A DNA stretch of 64,000 bases from Arthrobacter sp. CAU 1506 (lineage in GTDB: Bacteria > Actinomycetota > Actinomycetes > Actinomycetales > Micrococcaceae), in contig NZ_SUKC01000002.1 of assembly GCF_005047635.1 (NCBI RefSeq), forward strand, positions 124,001-188,000, written 5' to 3'. How positions within the stretch are numbered: position 1 is the stretch's first letter; each line of letters begins with the position of its first letter. Below the pieces are notes generated by a model, which did no database searches, was not told where the DNA came from, and was given only the letters and a program-made list of their open reading frames with translations. Both the position numbers and the translations under genes were made by a program. Below are positions 51,319 to 60,138 of this stretch, piece after piece.

Positions 51319-51910
51319 GAAGACAGACCGCAAACTCAAAGTCGCCGGGCTGGACACCCCGCGCGAAACACGCAGCCGCCTGCTGGCCCGGATACGGCCC
51401 AACCCGGACGCCTTCGGCCATGCCACGGAGAACTTTGCCCGCTTCATGGGCACCCCGCAGTTCCTGATGTGGATGTCCGTATTCTGCGTGGTCTGGCTGG
51501 CCTGGAACACCTTCGGTCCGGAGACGCTGCGGTTCGACAGCGCGGCGCTGGGCTTCACCGCACTGACCTTGATGCTCTCGCTGCAGGCCTCCTATGCCGC
51601 TCCCCTGCTGCTGCTGGCACAGAACCGCCAGGACGACCGCGACAAAGTCTCGCTGCAGCAGGACCGCCAGCGCGCCGAACGCAATCTGGCCGACACCGAG
51701 TACCTGACCCGGGAGCTGGCCGCGTTGCGCATCGCCATCCGCGAAGTGGCCACCCGGGACTTTGTCCGCAGCGAACTGCGTTCCGTGCTGGAGGAACTCC
51801 TGGACGACGAGTCCGGGGAGGAACGCCGCCGCGGCCGGCGCAGGCCCTCCGACGCGACCGCCGCACTGCCCAAGCTGCCGCAGGCCCAGAACGGCGGCCA
51901 GGAGTACTGA
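51311..51910 (+). CDS. DUF1003 membrane protein
   Basis: The 199-residue protein has two central hydrophobic segments (about 49-67 and 75-97) within the DUF1003 signature (FGHATENFARFMGTPQF...WLAWNTFGP...DPxPF-like region), then a coiled, charged C-terminal half (QNRQDDRDKVSLQQDRQRAERNLADTEYLTRELAALR). The TTG at 51311 with GGAGG 8 nt upstream is the likely start; TTG 51296 is possible. Its first 8 bases overlap the MgtE-like gene. Function is unknown. It is followed 3 bp later by mrp. Confidence 0.85.
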   Translation: MAEKTDRKLKVAGLDTPRETRSRLLARIRPNPDAFGHATENFARFMGTPQFLMWMSVFCVVWLAWNTFGPETLRFDSAALGFTALTLMLSLQASYAAPLLLLAQNRQDDRDKVSLQQDRQRAERNLADTEYLTRELAALRIAIREVATRDFVRSELRSVLEELLDDESGEERRRGRRRPSDATAALPKLPQAQNGGQEY

Positions 51911-51913
51911 TTC

Positions 51914-53065
51914 ATGGTTGATCTACACAAGTCCGAACTGCCGGATCCGGCAGCAGTGACGCGCGCACTGGCCACGGTGATTGATCCGGAGCTCCGCCGG
52001 CCGATCGTGGAACTGGGCATGCTCAAGGACGTCCGGATTGACGACGCCGGACGGGTCACCGTGGGCGTACTGCTCACCATTGCGGGCTGCCCGCTGCGCG
52101 GGACCATCACCGCCGACGTCGAAGCGGCGCTGGCACCGGTTCCCGGAGTATCCGGTGTACAGGTGGAGCTGGACGTGATGACGCCGCAACAGCGCAGCGA
52201 GCTGAAGGAACAACTGCGTGGCTCCGACCGGAGCAACCCGTTCGCCGACCCCTCCTCGCTCACCCGCATCTACGCCGTGGCCAGCGGGAAGGGCGGAGTG
52301 GGCAAGTCCAGCGTGACCGTCAACCTCGCCTGCGCGATGGCGGCGCAAGGACTGCGGGTGGGCATCATCGACGCCGATGTCTACGGGTTCTCGGTCCCCG
52401 GGCTGCTGGGCATCACGCAGGCCCCGACCCAGGTGGACGAAATGATCCTGCCGCCGGTGGCATACGGGGTCAAGGTCATTTCCATCGGCATGTTCGTTGC
52501 GGACAACAAGCCGGTGGCCTGGCGCGGCCCGATGCTGCACCGGGCGCTGGAGCAGTTCCTGACCGACGTCTACTTCGGCGACCTGGACGCGCTGTTCCTG
52601 GACCTGCCGCCGGGCACCGGGGATGTGGCCATCTCGGTGGCGCAGCTGCTGCCGTCGTCGCAAATCCTGGTGGTGACCACCCCGCAGACCGCCGCCGCCG
52701 AAGTGGCTGAGCGGGCGGGCGCCATCGCCGCGCAGACCGGGCAGCAAGTGGCGGGAGTGATCGAAAACATGTCCTGGCTTGCCCTGCCGGACGGATCGAA
52801 GATGGAGGTCTTCGGCTCCGGCGGCGGCACGACCGTGGCCGAGCGGCTCTCCACGGTGCTGGAAACGCCGGTTCCGCTGCTGGGAAGCATCCCGCTGGAA
52901 CCATCGCTGCGGGCCGGCGGCGATGCAGGCCGCCCGATCGTCCTCAACTCAGGTAGCGAACCCGGAGCTGGAGTAGCCGCCGAGGAACTCCGCAGGATCG
53001 CCACGGAATTGGCAGCGCGTCCGCGCGGCCTGTCCGGACGCCCGCTCGGCGTCACACCCCGCTGA
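51914..53065 (+). CDS. mrp: Mrp/ApbC-type iron-sulfur carrier P-loop ATPase
   Basis: The 383-residue protein has an N-terminal MIP18/DUF59 domain (about 12-85) and a ParA/MinD-like ATPase (about 113-370) with the deviant Walker A GKGGVGKSS, IIDADVYGFSVPGLLG and LPPGTGDVAISV. Such proteins deliver [4Fe-4S] clusters to apoproteins. The CxxC that follows ENMS in E. coli Mrp is absent here (ENMSWLALPDGSK), as I recall for other actinobacterial members, so cluster binding may differ. It is the third gene of a tight plus-strand unit. Confidence 0.9.
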   Translation: MVDLHKSELPDPAAVTRALATVIDPELRRPIVELGMLKDVRIDDAGRVTVGVLLTIAGCPLRGTITADVEAALAPVPGVSGVQVELDVMTPQQRSELKEQLRGSDRSNPFADPSSLTRIYAVASGKGGVGKSSVTVNLACAMAAQGLRVGIIDADVYGFSVPGLLGITQAPTQVDEMILPPVAYGVKVISIGMFVADNKPVAWRGPMLHRALEQFLTDVYFGDLDALFLDLPPGTGDVAISVAQLLPSSQILVVTTPQTAAAEVAERAGAIAAQTGQQVAGVIENMSWLALPDGSKMEVFGSGGGTTVAERLSTVLETPVPLLGSIPLEPSLRAGGDAGRPIVLNSGSEPGAGVAAEELRRIATELAARPRGLSGRPLGVTPR

Positions 53066-53148
53066 CAGCCTTCCGTCCGACGCGCTGCGCCGACCGGCGG
53101 ACCGGTTACGCGCTGGCACGCTCGACGGCGAATGCCGGGCTGTCCGGA

Positions 53149-53574
53149 TCATGTCGCCTCGGAGTCGAACGGGGCGGGTTCGCCGTCCGCCAGCTGGACC
53201 GCTGGCTTGGCGGCCGGACGCCCCGGCGCCCGTGAGCCGGTGGACACTGCCGTGCCGGCCGCCGCTGCTGCCGCCGCGGCCACGGCAGGTGCCGCCGGCG
53301 CGGGACGCGGCGCATCGTCGTCGTCGTCCAATAGGGCTTCCTTGATGATCCGGCGAGGATCGTATTGCCGCGGATCCAGCTTCCGCCAGTCCATGTCCAC
53401 AATGTCGTCGCCGACTTCTTCACGGAGCTGTTCCTTGGCGCCGGCGGCCATCGTTTTCAGCTGCTTGACGAACTTGGCCAATTGGGCGGCATATTCGGGC
53501 AACCGCTCAGGACCGAGGATCACCACGGCAAGGATTGCCAGGATGATCAGTTCTGAGCCGTTGATTCCAAACAC
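53149..53574 (-). CDS. tatB: Sec-independent protein translocase TatB
   Basis: The 141-residue protein has an N-terminal helix MFGINGSELIILAILAVVIL then the hinge GPERLP, an amphipathic helix and an acidic, Ala-rich tail. The FGIxGxELxxIxxxAxxxxGPxxLP pattern separates TatB from TatA. It recruits twin-arginine substrates to TatC. GTG start with TAATCT ending 7 nt upstream (leaderless). It lies next to the anti-sigma/SigE pair, the arrangement of Actinobacteria. Confidence 0.93.
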   Translation of the reverse strand: MFGINGSELIILAILAVVILGPERLPEYAAQLAKFVKQLKTMAAGAKEQLREEVGDDIVDMDWRKLDPRQYDPRRIIKEALLDDDDDAPRPAPAAPAVAAAAAAAAGTAVSTGSRAPGRPAAKPAVQLADGEPAPFDSEAT

Positions 53575-53580
53575 GATTGA

Positions 53581-53586
53581 AGATTA
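53581..53586 (-). promoter_or_regulatory. -10 box TAATCT, leaderless start of tatB
   Basis: TAATCT, TCAATC, GTG on the minus strand. Confidence 0.5.
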
Positions 53587-53672
53587 CCCGTTCGTTGTGC
53601 CGGTGGGCCACTTTGCCGCTGCATTCCGGCGTTCTGCGTGGTCCTGTGACGTTCCGTCTGTCCCGGCGCGAA

Positions 53673-54803
53673 TCAACCGGATGCCGGCGGGCTGACCATC
53701 ATCCCCAGACCGCGGATAATGCGGCTCAGCGGGTCATCCGAGGGCGCCGGAGCAGGCAGCTCCAGACGGGAGTTCTCCGTCAGGACCACCTGGCTGACGG
53801 TTTCCGGCATCTGCGCCAGCGGCAGGTCGGACCGCAACGTATAGGTCACGTCCTCGGAATCGAGGACTACCGTCCACACCTCGCCGCTCCGCATCCAGAC
53901 GGCACGGCCCAGTCCGGTGACTTCCTGGAATCCATCCATGGTCACGGGATGACCCGTGGTGGCATTCAGCGGCGGCGCGGCTTCGCCAGTGTCCGTTGCC
54001 TCCCGGCCGGCGTCCGCACGCCGCTGTTCGGTGATGACAACCCGGTGGCTGCCGTCGCTCAGGTGGAGCCTGACGGCGGGCTGGCCAGCCACCAGCAACT
54101 GTTCTGCGCTCTGCAGGTGGTAGCCCAGTCCCAGCAACAGCGGGCAGGTCCAGCCATTGCGGCGCAGGGCTTCCAACCCCGAACTGTCCACGGCGACCGG
54201 CCGCACGACGGCCGCATTCGCGGATACCGGCGCCCAGGCTGTCCCGGCCGCCGGGGACGCGGTCTGCGCCTCGCCGCCCAGGACGTACGCGGCGGACAGC
54301 ACCAGGACGGCGCAACCAGCCATCACGCCGCCGATAACAGCCACGACGCGCGCGGACGGTTTGCCCGCGGGAGCCGGGGTGGCGGCCGGGGCTGCGGCTG
54401 CGGCCGGCAAGAAACCGGCATGCTGGCCCGCGGCGTGGGATCGACCGGCGCGTGCGGAATCGGACCAACCCGGCTGCCCGGCATGGGACCGGCCAACCGG
54501 CGCGCCGAAGCGGTCGATCCGCGGCGCGTCTCCGGCGGGCCTGGTTCCGGTGGTTCCCCTGCCGGTGGGCCTGGCCTTCGATGTTGGGGATTCCGGCCGG
54601 CTACAGCGCAGGATGCGGGCGGTCAGGTCCTCGCCGGGGGGCGGCACGTCCAGCGAACGGAGGCGCTCCTGGATTTGGCGGTACTCGTCGACGCTGCGGC
54701 GGCAGCGCTTGCAGCGTTTTAAGTGGCGTTCGAGCGCAGGACGGCGATCATCGGAAAGTTCGCCATCCAGATACTCCGCCAGCTCTTTGTCCGGGTGGAG
54801 CAT
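53673..54803 (-). CDS. Membrane anti-sigma factor with zinc-binding ZAS domain
   Basis: The 376-residue protein has an N-terminal anti-sigma domain (LAEYLDGELSDDRRPALERHLKRCKRC) with the H-x3-C-x2-C zinc signature that responds to disulfide or other stress in ZAS proteins. A linker rich in Ala/Pro/Arg follows, then one membrane helix (about 157-180) and a 195-residue extracytoplasmic domain. The gene lies 8 bp after sigE, so it is almost certainly its cognate regulator (RseA-like). The outer domain is longer than in classical RseA and may sense an envelope signal. Confidence 0.87.
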   Translation of the reverse strand: MLHPDKELAEYLDGELSDDRRPALERHLKRCKRCRRSVDEYRQIQERLRSLDVPPPGEDLTARILRCSRPESPTSKARPTGRGTTGTRPAGDAPRIDRFGAPVGRSHAGQPGWSDSARAGRSHAAGQHAGFLPAAAAAPAATPAPAGKPSARVVAVIGGVMAGCAVLVLSAAYVLGGEAQTASPAAGTAWAPVSANAAVVRPVAVDSSGLEALRRNGWTCPLLLGLGYHLQSAEQLLVAGQPAVRLHLSDGSHRVVITEQRRADAGREATDTGEAAPPLNATTGHPVTMDGFQEVTGLGRAVWMRSGEVWTVVLDSEDVTYTLRSDLPLAQMPETVSQVVLTENSRLELPAPAPSDDPLSRIIRGLGMMVSPPASG

Positions 54804-54811
54804 TGCAGCGA

Positions 54812-55429
54812 TCAGTGCGCTCCGATGATCCGGGGCAATTTCAGGCGGGGGCGCTTGCCGCCGGGATCCCGGTGTGCGAGCTTTTCACGGAGCATTGTCC
54901 TGCCGCGGTGGATGCGCGAGCGAACAGTCCCCAGTTTGACGTCGAGTGCCGCAGAGACTTCCTCGTAGGACAATCCCTCGAGATCGCAGAGCACGACGGC
55001 GGCGCGGAAGTCCGGCGGCAACTCCTCCAACGCGGTTTGGACATCGATGTCCAGGTTGTTGAATTCGAAGCTGCGCTCGGGGCCGGGATCCTTGCCGGGC
55101 AGCCGGGCTTCGGCTTCGTCGCTGAGTCCGTCGAAGCGGATCCGGCTCTTGCGCCGGGCCTGGTCCAGGAAGAGGTTGGTGGTGATCCGGTGCAGCCAGC
55201 CGTCCAGCGTGCCGGGCTTGAAGTTCTCCAGCGACCGGAAGACCCGAACAAAAACTTCCTGGGTGAGGTCCTCGGCGTCGTACCGGTTTCCGGTGAGCCG
55301 GAACGCCAAGCGGTAGACCTTGGCGGAGTGGTTACGGACCACTTCTTCCCAGGTCGGGGCAACCCACTGATCGTTTCCGGCGGCTACGTCCGGAGCCGCG
55401 TCCGGCGCGGCGCCCTGAAGCTTCGTCAT
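54812..55429 (-). CDS. sigE: ECF RNA polymerase sigma factor SigE
   Basis: The 205-residue protein has sigma region 2 ([29 protein letters not shown]) and region 4 ([41 protein letters not shown]), with no region 3, the ECF group. Pairing with a downstream anti-sigma gene, then tatB, and a divergent O-methyltransferase matches mycobacterial sigE (Rv1221 neighbourhood, from memory), which governs envelope and heat stress. ATG 55429 follows GGAAGGGG. The 3' end is Arg/Lys-rich. Confidence 0.93.
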   Translation of the reverse strand: MTKLQGAAPDAAPDVAAGNDQWVAPTWEEVVRNHSAKVYRLAFRLTGNRYDAEDLTQEVFVRVFRSLENFKPGTLDGWLHRITTNLFLDQARRKSRIRFDGLSDEAEARLPGKDPGPERSFEFNNLDIDVQTALEELPPDFRAAVVLCDLEGLSYEEVSAALDVKLGTVRSRIHRGRTMLREKLAHRDPGGKRPRLKLPRIIGAH

Positions 55430-55733
55430 AGTAGTGCCCCTTCCACGGCCCGCCACACATGCCGCCCACCGTCTCTGGTGGCCGGGAATGCGGCGCGCAT
55501 GCTGCCGGTCTGGCTAACGGCGTCCCGGGTAACCATCTTGGCCCAGAAAACTGGGAGAATTCTGTAAAGAAGCTGCGCGAACCCCGCCAAGCCGAGCGGC
55601 GTTGCGCTTCTTTTGCCGTCCGTGGCTTTGGCTTGCGCCGGATGCGCGGAATTCCGGCTATTTCTGGCAGTAGGCTTGGCACTGCGGCCCCTTGGCCGTT
55701 CCCCTCACGAACTTGAAGAGAAAGCGATGATCC
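55430..55733. other. 304-bp divergent region between sigE and the O-methyltransferase gene
   Basis: No gene is seen. AAAGAAGC (55566-55573) and GCTTCTTT (55606-55613) form perfect 8-bp arms around an inner CCGC/GCGG stem, and TTTTG follows on the plus strand. This could be a hairpin in the sigE leader. I did not find a convincing SigE-type GGAAC-GTT autoregulatory promoter. Confidence 0.4.
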
Positions 55734-56366
55734 ATGAGCGCCGACAAGCAGACGAGTTGGTCCTACACGGAGGGGCTTCCCGCCGAGGATGACGTCTTGC
55801 TGCGGGCCCGTGAACGTTCGTATGAGCTCGGTGTGGCAGCCGTCGGACCCGGCGTCGGCGCGGCCTTGACCGTCCTCGCCGCCGGCACCAAAGCGCAGAC
55901 CGTGGTGGAAATCGGTTCCGGCGCCGGTGTCTCCGGGGTCTGCTTGCTGCGCGGACTTCCTCCGGCCGCGGTGCTGACCACCATCGACGCAGACGTCGAC
56001 CACCTGCGGGCCGCCCGCCAGGCCTTCGCCGATGCCGGGATCCCCGGCAACCGCACCCGGACCATCTCCGGCCGTGCTGCCGACGTGCTGCCGCGGCTGA
56101 CCGACCATGCCTACGACCTGGTCTTCGTCGACGCGGACAAGCCCTCCTACCCGCTGTACGTGGAGCAGGCCGTCCGGCTGCTCAAACGTGGCGGCATGCT
56201 GATTGTCAATGACGCGCTGGACCGTGACCGGGTCTCGGATCCGGCTATCCGGGAAGAGTCCACCACCACGCTGCGCAAGGTCGGCAAAACGATCCGGGAG
56301 AACGACCAGCTGATGTCCACCATCCTGCCGACCGGCGACGGGCTGCTGCTGGCCGTCAAACGCTGA
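55734..56366 (+). CDS. SAM-dependent O-methyltransferase (class I, COMT-like)
   Basis: The 210-residue protein has VVEIGSGAGVSGVCLLRGLP (motif I, SAM binding), TIDADVDHLRAARQAFADAG (acidic loop), YDLVFVDADKPSYPLYVEQA (metal-binding DADK) and GGMLIVNDAL (second metal Asp). It belongs to the family 3 O-methyltransferases that act on catechol-like substrates with a divalent metal. The substrate is unknown. GAAGAGAAAG precedes the ATG. It is divergent from sigE, as in mycobacteria. Confidence 0.9.
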   Translation: MSADKQTSWSYTEGLPAEDDVLLRARERSYELGVAAVGPGVGAALTVLAAGTKAQTVVEIGSGAGVSGVCLLRGLPPAAVLTTIDADVDHLRAARQAFADAGIPGNRTRTISGRAADVLPRLTDHAYDLVFVDADKPSYPLYVEQAVRLLKRGGMLIVNDALDRDRVSDPAIREESTTTLRKVGKTIRENDQLMSTILPTGDGLLLAVKR

Positions 56367-56407
56367 CGGGCGGGGGCCCGGGGCTGCCCGGCTGCGGTTC
56401 CGGCCGG

Positions 56408-56513
56408 GGCGCCGGTCTGGCCCCGGTAGCGGCCGACCTGACCCCGGTCGGCGCCGGCCTAGCCCCGGTAGGCGCCGGGCTCCGCCCCGGTAGGAGCCGG
56501 CCTAGCCCCGGTA
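56408..56513. repeat. Five tandem 21-22-bp repeats over the pepA stop codon
   Basis: Units at 56408-56428, 56429-56449, 56450-56470, 56471-56492 and 56493-56513 mostly end in CCCCGGTA. The last one contains the pepA TAG (56504-56502 on the minus strand) and its final codons Tyr-Arg-Gly; a second copy also has TAG in the same place. Confidence 0.85.
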
Positions 56514-58103
56514 GGAGCGCAAGAAGGACAGCAGCAGCCGGGCACCATACCCGGTGGCGCCCTTCGTGACTTCGCCCTGATCGGAGTCGGCACGGGCCGG
56601 ACCGGCGATGTCCAGATGGATCCATGGCGTCCCGCCCACGAACTCGCGCAGGAACAGCGCCGCCGTGATCGATCCGCCGCCGACCTTCGACTTCTGCGAC
56701 GCAATGTGGGAGATGTCGGCGATGCCGGACTCCAGCGCGAAGCCGTATTCGTCCGCCACCTCGTCCAGCGGCATGTGCCAGACCCGCTCCCCGCTGGCCT
56801 CGCCGGCGGCTTCGAACGAACGCAGCAGCTGCGGCTGGGTGCCGTAGAGCGCTGCATGCTGTTTGCCCAGCCCCATGGAGGCGGCGCCGGTGAGGGTGGC
56901 TACATCCACCAGGACGTCGGGCTGCAACCGCGCCGCGGCGTAGGCGAGCCCGTCGGCCAGCACCATGCGGCCTTCGGCGTCCGTGTTGCCGATCTCCACG
57001 GTGGTGCCATCGTAGACAGTGACCACGTCGCCCGGCCGGTAGGAGCCGGCGCCGATCGAGTTCTCGGCCAAGGCGAGCAGTCCGGTGACCCGGTGCTCCA
57101 CGCCCAGTTCCGCAGCGGCGGCCAGCACTGCCATGACGACGCCGGCACCCGCCATGTCGGTCTTCATGGGAACCATGGGTTCACGGGGCTTGAGCGACAG
57201 CCCGCCGGTGTCGAAAGTGATGCCCTTGCCGACGATCACGATGTGTCGGGTGTCCGCTCCGGCGTCTGCCGGCATATAGTCCATCTGGACCAGCCGCGGC
57301 GGGGTCGGCGACGCCGCCCCCACGGCCAGCAGTCCGCCGAAGCCTTCGGCCGCCAACTGGTGCTCGTCCCAGACCTGGACGCTCAAACCGCTGCCTCCAG
57401 CGAGCCGCCGGGCCTGGCCTGCCATCCACTCCGGATTCTTGACGTTGGACGGCATGTTCGCCAGGTTCCGGGCCAGCCAGGTGGCCTGGGCACCGGTGGC
57501 GGCAATGGCGGCCGCCCCCTCCGCCATCCCGCTGACTTCCAACACCGCCGCCATCGGCTTCGGCGCGGCTGACGCCCCGGCACGCGGCGGACGGTAGCCG
57601 CCCAGCAAGAAGCCCTCGACAAACGCCAACTGCAGTTCTTCGGGCAGACTGTCCACCGCAGTGGTGCGCACCCTTTCGGTGCCCATCGTCGCCCGCGCCA
57701 GGGCTGCTCCGGCCTTGCGCAACTCCGCCGGGCTGCCGCCGCCCACGCCAATCAGGACCAGACGCGCGGGCAGTTCCTGGGAGTGCGGTGGTGCCGGCAC
57801 TGTCAGTACGTCGCCCGCCTTGCCGGAGATCCCATGGACCTCCGCCAGGGCTACAACGTCGACGCCGAAGTCCGCTGCCGCCTCGCCGGCCCCGTGGCGC
57901 GGCTGTGGCGTGGCCCGGTCAGCACTGCCATCGCCGGCGGCAATCGGCACGGCCACCACCGTGACCCCGTCCGCGCCGCGGACCGGCGACTCCCCGCGAC
58001 CCAGCCCGGGGCGGGCCTGGACCAGGGCCATCGGCGGCTTCGAAAGGGTTGACTCCAGATAATGGGCGGTGTGTTCCGCTGCGGTGGCGGGAACGCGGCT
58101 CAC
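56502..58103 (-). CDS. pepA: Leucyl aminopeptidase (M17)
   Basis: The 533-residue protein has an N-terminal macro-like domain (about 25-180) and a C-terminal M17 catalytic domain. VGKGITFDTGGLSLKP holds the catalytic Lys and a metal Asp, MKTDMAGAGVVM the next Asp, and NTDAEGRMVLADGL the family signature with metal ligands and the bicarbonate Arg. It trims N-terminal residues from peptides. GTG start at 58103, with AGGAA upstream. The coding end lies in a tandem repeat. Confidence 0.95.
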   Translation of the reverse strand: MSRVPATAAEHTAHYLESTLSKPPMALVQARPGLGRGESPVRGADGVTVVAVPIAAGDGSADRATPQPRHGAGEAAADFGVDVVALAEVHGISGKAGDVLTVPAPPHSQELPARLVLIGVGGGSPAELRKAGAALARATMGTERVRTTAVDSLPEELQLAFVEGFLLGGYRPPRAGASAAPKPMAAVLEVSGMAEGAAAIAATGAQATWLARNLANMPSNVKNPEWMAGQARRLAGGSGLSVQVWDEHQLAAEGFGGLLAVGAASPTPPRLVQMDYMPADAGADTRHIVIVGKGITFDTGGLSLKPREPMVPMKTDMAGAGVVMAVLAAAAELGVEHRVTGLLALAENSIGAGSYRPGDVVTVYDGTTVEIGNTDAEGRMVLADGLAYAAARLQPDVLVDVATLTGAASMGLGKQHAALYGTQPQLLRSFEAAGEASGERVWHMPLDEVADEYGFALESGIADISHIASQKSKVGGGSITAALFLREFVGGTPWIHLDIAGPARADSDQGEVTKGATGYGARLLLSFLRSYRG

Positions 58104-58115
58104 AGCAAACGGTTC

Positions 58116-58295
58116 CTAGCTTGCCACGTCGCTGGTCACGCCCAGCAGGCAGTCTTTGAGGTTGCCTGCTTCTTCGGCGTTGAGCTCCAGCACCAGACGT
58201 CCGCCGCCGTCGATGGGAACCCGCAGGATGAGGCTGCGCCCCTCCTTGGTCACTTCCATCGGACCATCACCGGTACGCGGTTTCATCGCAGCCAT
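58116..58295 (-). CDS. DUF3117 family small protein
   Basis: The 59-residue protein begins AAMKPRTGDGPMEVTKEGR, the near-invariant N-terminus of actinobacterial DUF3117 proteins. Its function is unknown. ATG 58295 follows GGAAGGG; an upstream ATG at 58316 would add seven residues that are not family-like. It lies 12 bp before pepA on the same strand and may be co-transcribed. Confidence 0.9.
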   Translation of the reverse strand: MAAMKPRTGDGPMEVTKEGRSLILRVPIDGGGRLVLELNAEEAGNLKDCLLGVTSDVAS

Positions 58296-58470
58296 CTGGG
58301 AATTCCCTTCCGCCATGGGGCAGGCCGATCCGTGATCGCCCTGCCCGCCAACCTCACATCAACGGCCTTCATTTGGATGGCCGTCATGTCCAACCACTAC
58401 CCATTATCGCGTACATCACAACCGGGTGCTAATTCCGCCCCGGCGTGGTGCGGCGAACCAGCCCTTGCGG

Positions 58471-59715
58471 CTACGGCGGATAATCCCCGCCGCCGGGTAG
58501 CTGAGTCCAGGACCAGAGCCAGGTGACCCACACAATCTGCCCTGCCAGAAACATCAACGCCAAGCAGACACGGTAGGCACGGCTGCGCGATACGAAGGCC
58601 GCCGCCAACGCCAGCGGGAAGAGCGGGAGCATCAACCGGAACGTGCTGGTCTGCGGGTGCAGGAAGGCGAGCAGGTAGCCCAGATAGCAGACGCACCACA
58701 GCCTCAGCTCGGCCCCGATGCTCCGCGCCGGCGCACTGCACAGGAACCAGGCGGCCACGGCGACCAGCAGCAGGGGCGCCATCATGCCGCCCACCGGCCC
58801 GAACAAGTGCACGCCCATGTCGAACCACGGCCTGAACAGGACCAGATCTTCGCCCCGCCAGGCGGTCTCCGTGTCGGTATAGGCGGTCGGCTCCCCGGTG
58901 ACCGACCAGGCCAATACCGGCCAGGCCACCGCGGCTGCGCAGCTGACCAGTGCCAGCGCTGCAGCCCGGAGGAACTCCGGGGTGTCCAGCGGGTCGGTGC
59001 GGCGCTGCTTGATCCGCCACAGCAGGTGCAAGCCGGCGAGCGCCGCGAACGGCACGCCGACCGGCCGGGACAGGCACATGAGCACCACTACAGGAATGGC
59101 CAGCAGGTACTTCCGCTGCACCAGCAGCAACAGCGCCGCAGCTAGCAGCGCCAGGTTCAGCGACTCTGCGTAGGGCACCTGGAGGATCGGCGAGACCGGA
59201 AAGACCGCCACAAATGCCACGGCCCACAGTGCGGTGCCGTGCGGCGCGTACCTCCGGAAGAGCTTGAAGATCACCAAAATGGCCGCGAAGCCGGCAATCG
59301 TCGCCACCAGCGGAGCCAGCACCTGCCAGCCCAGCCCGGTGGCTGCCGCCAGGCCGCGGACAATGCCGGGGAAGAGTGCGTAGAACGCCCATTGGTTCTC
59401 GACGGCCCGCCCGTCCAGACCGCGCGGGATCTCCGTCGGATAGCCCTCCAGATAGACCTGCCGGTACCAGGCACTGTCCCAAATACCGATGAAGGAGAGG
59501 TAGTCCGGATGCGCATCGGTCCACGGATTCGAGCCCTGGTGTCTTGCCGCGGCGAGGAAGACCAACAGGGAGTACACCCGCGACAACGCATACAGCAGGG
59601 TGACTTGGACCCACCACGGCCACCCGCCGATCCGTTGACGCCAGAAGTAGAACTCGGCGTACACAGCCTCCCGCAGCACCCGCGTCCGCGGGAGTCGGTC
59701 CGGCACCCGGGTCAT
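58471..59715 (-). CDS. GT-C-type membrane glycosyltransferase (PIG-V-like mannosyltransferase)
   Basis: The 414-residue protein has about nine or ten hydrophobic segments. The first outer loop carries IGIWDSAWYRQVYLEGYP; the WD-x-x-WY pattern with an acidic residue is typical of PIG-V-like GT-C enzymes that use polyprenyl-phosphate-mannose. It probably adds mannose to a lipid-linked or cell-envelope glycan on the outer face. The start overlaps the upstream DivIVA-motif gene (ATGA). A terminal VP-free, Pro-rich tail is short. Confidence 0.8.
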   Translation of the reverse strand: MTRVPDRLPRTRVLREAVYAEFYFWRQRIGGWPWWVQVTLLYALSRVYSLLVFLAAARHQGSNPWTDAHPDYLSFIGIWDSAWYRQVYLEGYPTEIPRGLDGRAVENQWAFYALFPGIVRGLAAATGLGWQVLAPLVATIAGFAAILVIFKLFRRYAPHGTALWAVAFVAVFPVSPILQVPYAESLNLALLAAALLLLVQRKYLLAIPVVVLMCLSRPVGVPFAALAGLHLLWRIKQRRTDPLDTPEFLRAAALALVSCAAAVAWPVLAWSVTGEPTAYTDTETAWRGEDLVLFRPWFDMGVHLFGPVGGMMAPLLLVAVAAWFLCSAPARSIGAELRLWCVCYLGYLLAFLHPQTSTFRLMLPLFPLALAAAFVSRSRAYRVCLALMFLAGQIVWVTWLWSWTQLPGGGDYPP

Positions 59716-60104
59716 CCTTCCCGCGCCGGGTGGGCGCCGCCGTCGTGCCGTGAACCGCCGTCGTGCTGTGACTGGCTCATCTGCCGGATCAGGCGCTCCT
59801 TGGCGCCCAGTTCAGCCCGCAGCACCTCCAGGACTTCGTCCACTTGATCCATCCGGTAGCCGCGCAAGGCGGTGGAAAACCGCAGGCTGTCCAGGTCCTC
59901 GGCGCGCGGATGCTCCGGCAGCAGCACGGCCGGCAGCCGCGCCTCATGCTCGCTCAGCCCCTGCAGCGCGGCCACGTGCCCGACTTCCCACCCTCCGCCG
60001 GCGTCTTCGGCGCCGCCGGACTTCTTCCTGCCCCAGCGTCCGGACGCCGCAACAGCAGCGGCGCCTGCGACGGCGATGGCCAGGAAAACCAGAAATGCGC
60101 TCAC
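59712..60104 (-). CDS. Single-span protein with DivIVA-like motif
   Basis: The 130-residue protein has an N-terminal membrane helix (about 2-21), a Gly/Ala linker and a C-terminal part with LRFSTALRGYRMDQVDEVLEVLRAEL. That segment matches the lipid-binding N-terminal motif of DivIVA (F-x-x-x-x-R-GY-x-x-x-x-V-D-x-x-L), here placed after a membrane anchor rather than at the N-terminus. A role in polar envelope growth is a reasonable inference beside a glycan transferase. GTG 60104 has CACGAT at the leaderless position. Confidence 0.78.
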   Translation of the reverse strand: MSAFLVFLAIAVAGAAAVAASGRWGRKKSGGAEDAGGGWEVGHVAALQGLSEHEARLPAVLLPEHPRAEDLDSLRFSTALRGYRMDQVDEVLEVLRAELGAKERLIRQMSQSQHDGGSRHDGGAHPAREG

Positions 60105-60138
60105 AGGATCATCGTGCCAGAGTGATGGTCCGGCCGGC

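Noticed and set aside
48934-51558. Minus-strand frame of 874 codons as one giant stress protein
   Set aside because: The part beyond 49866 is antisense to the MgtE-like and DUF1003 genes; only the last 310 residues show domain and membrane character.
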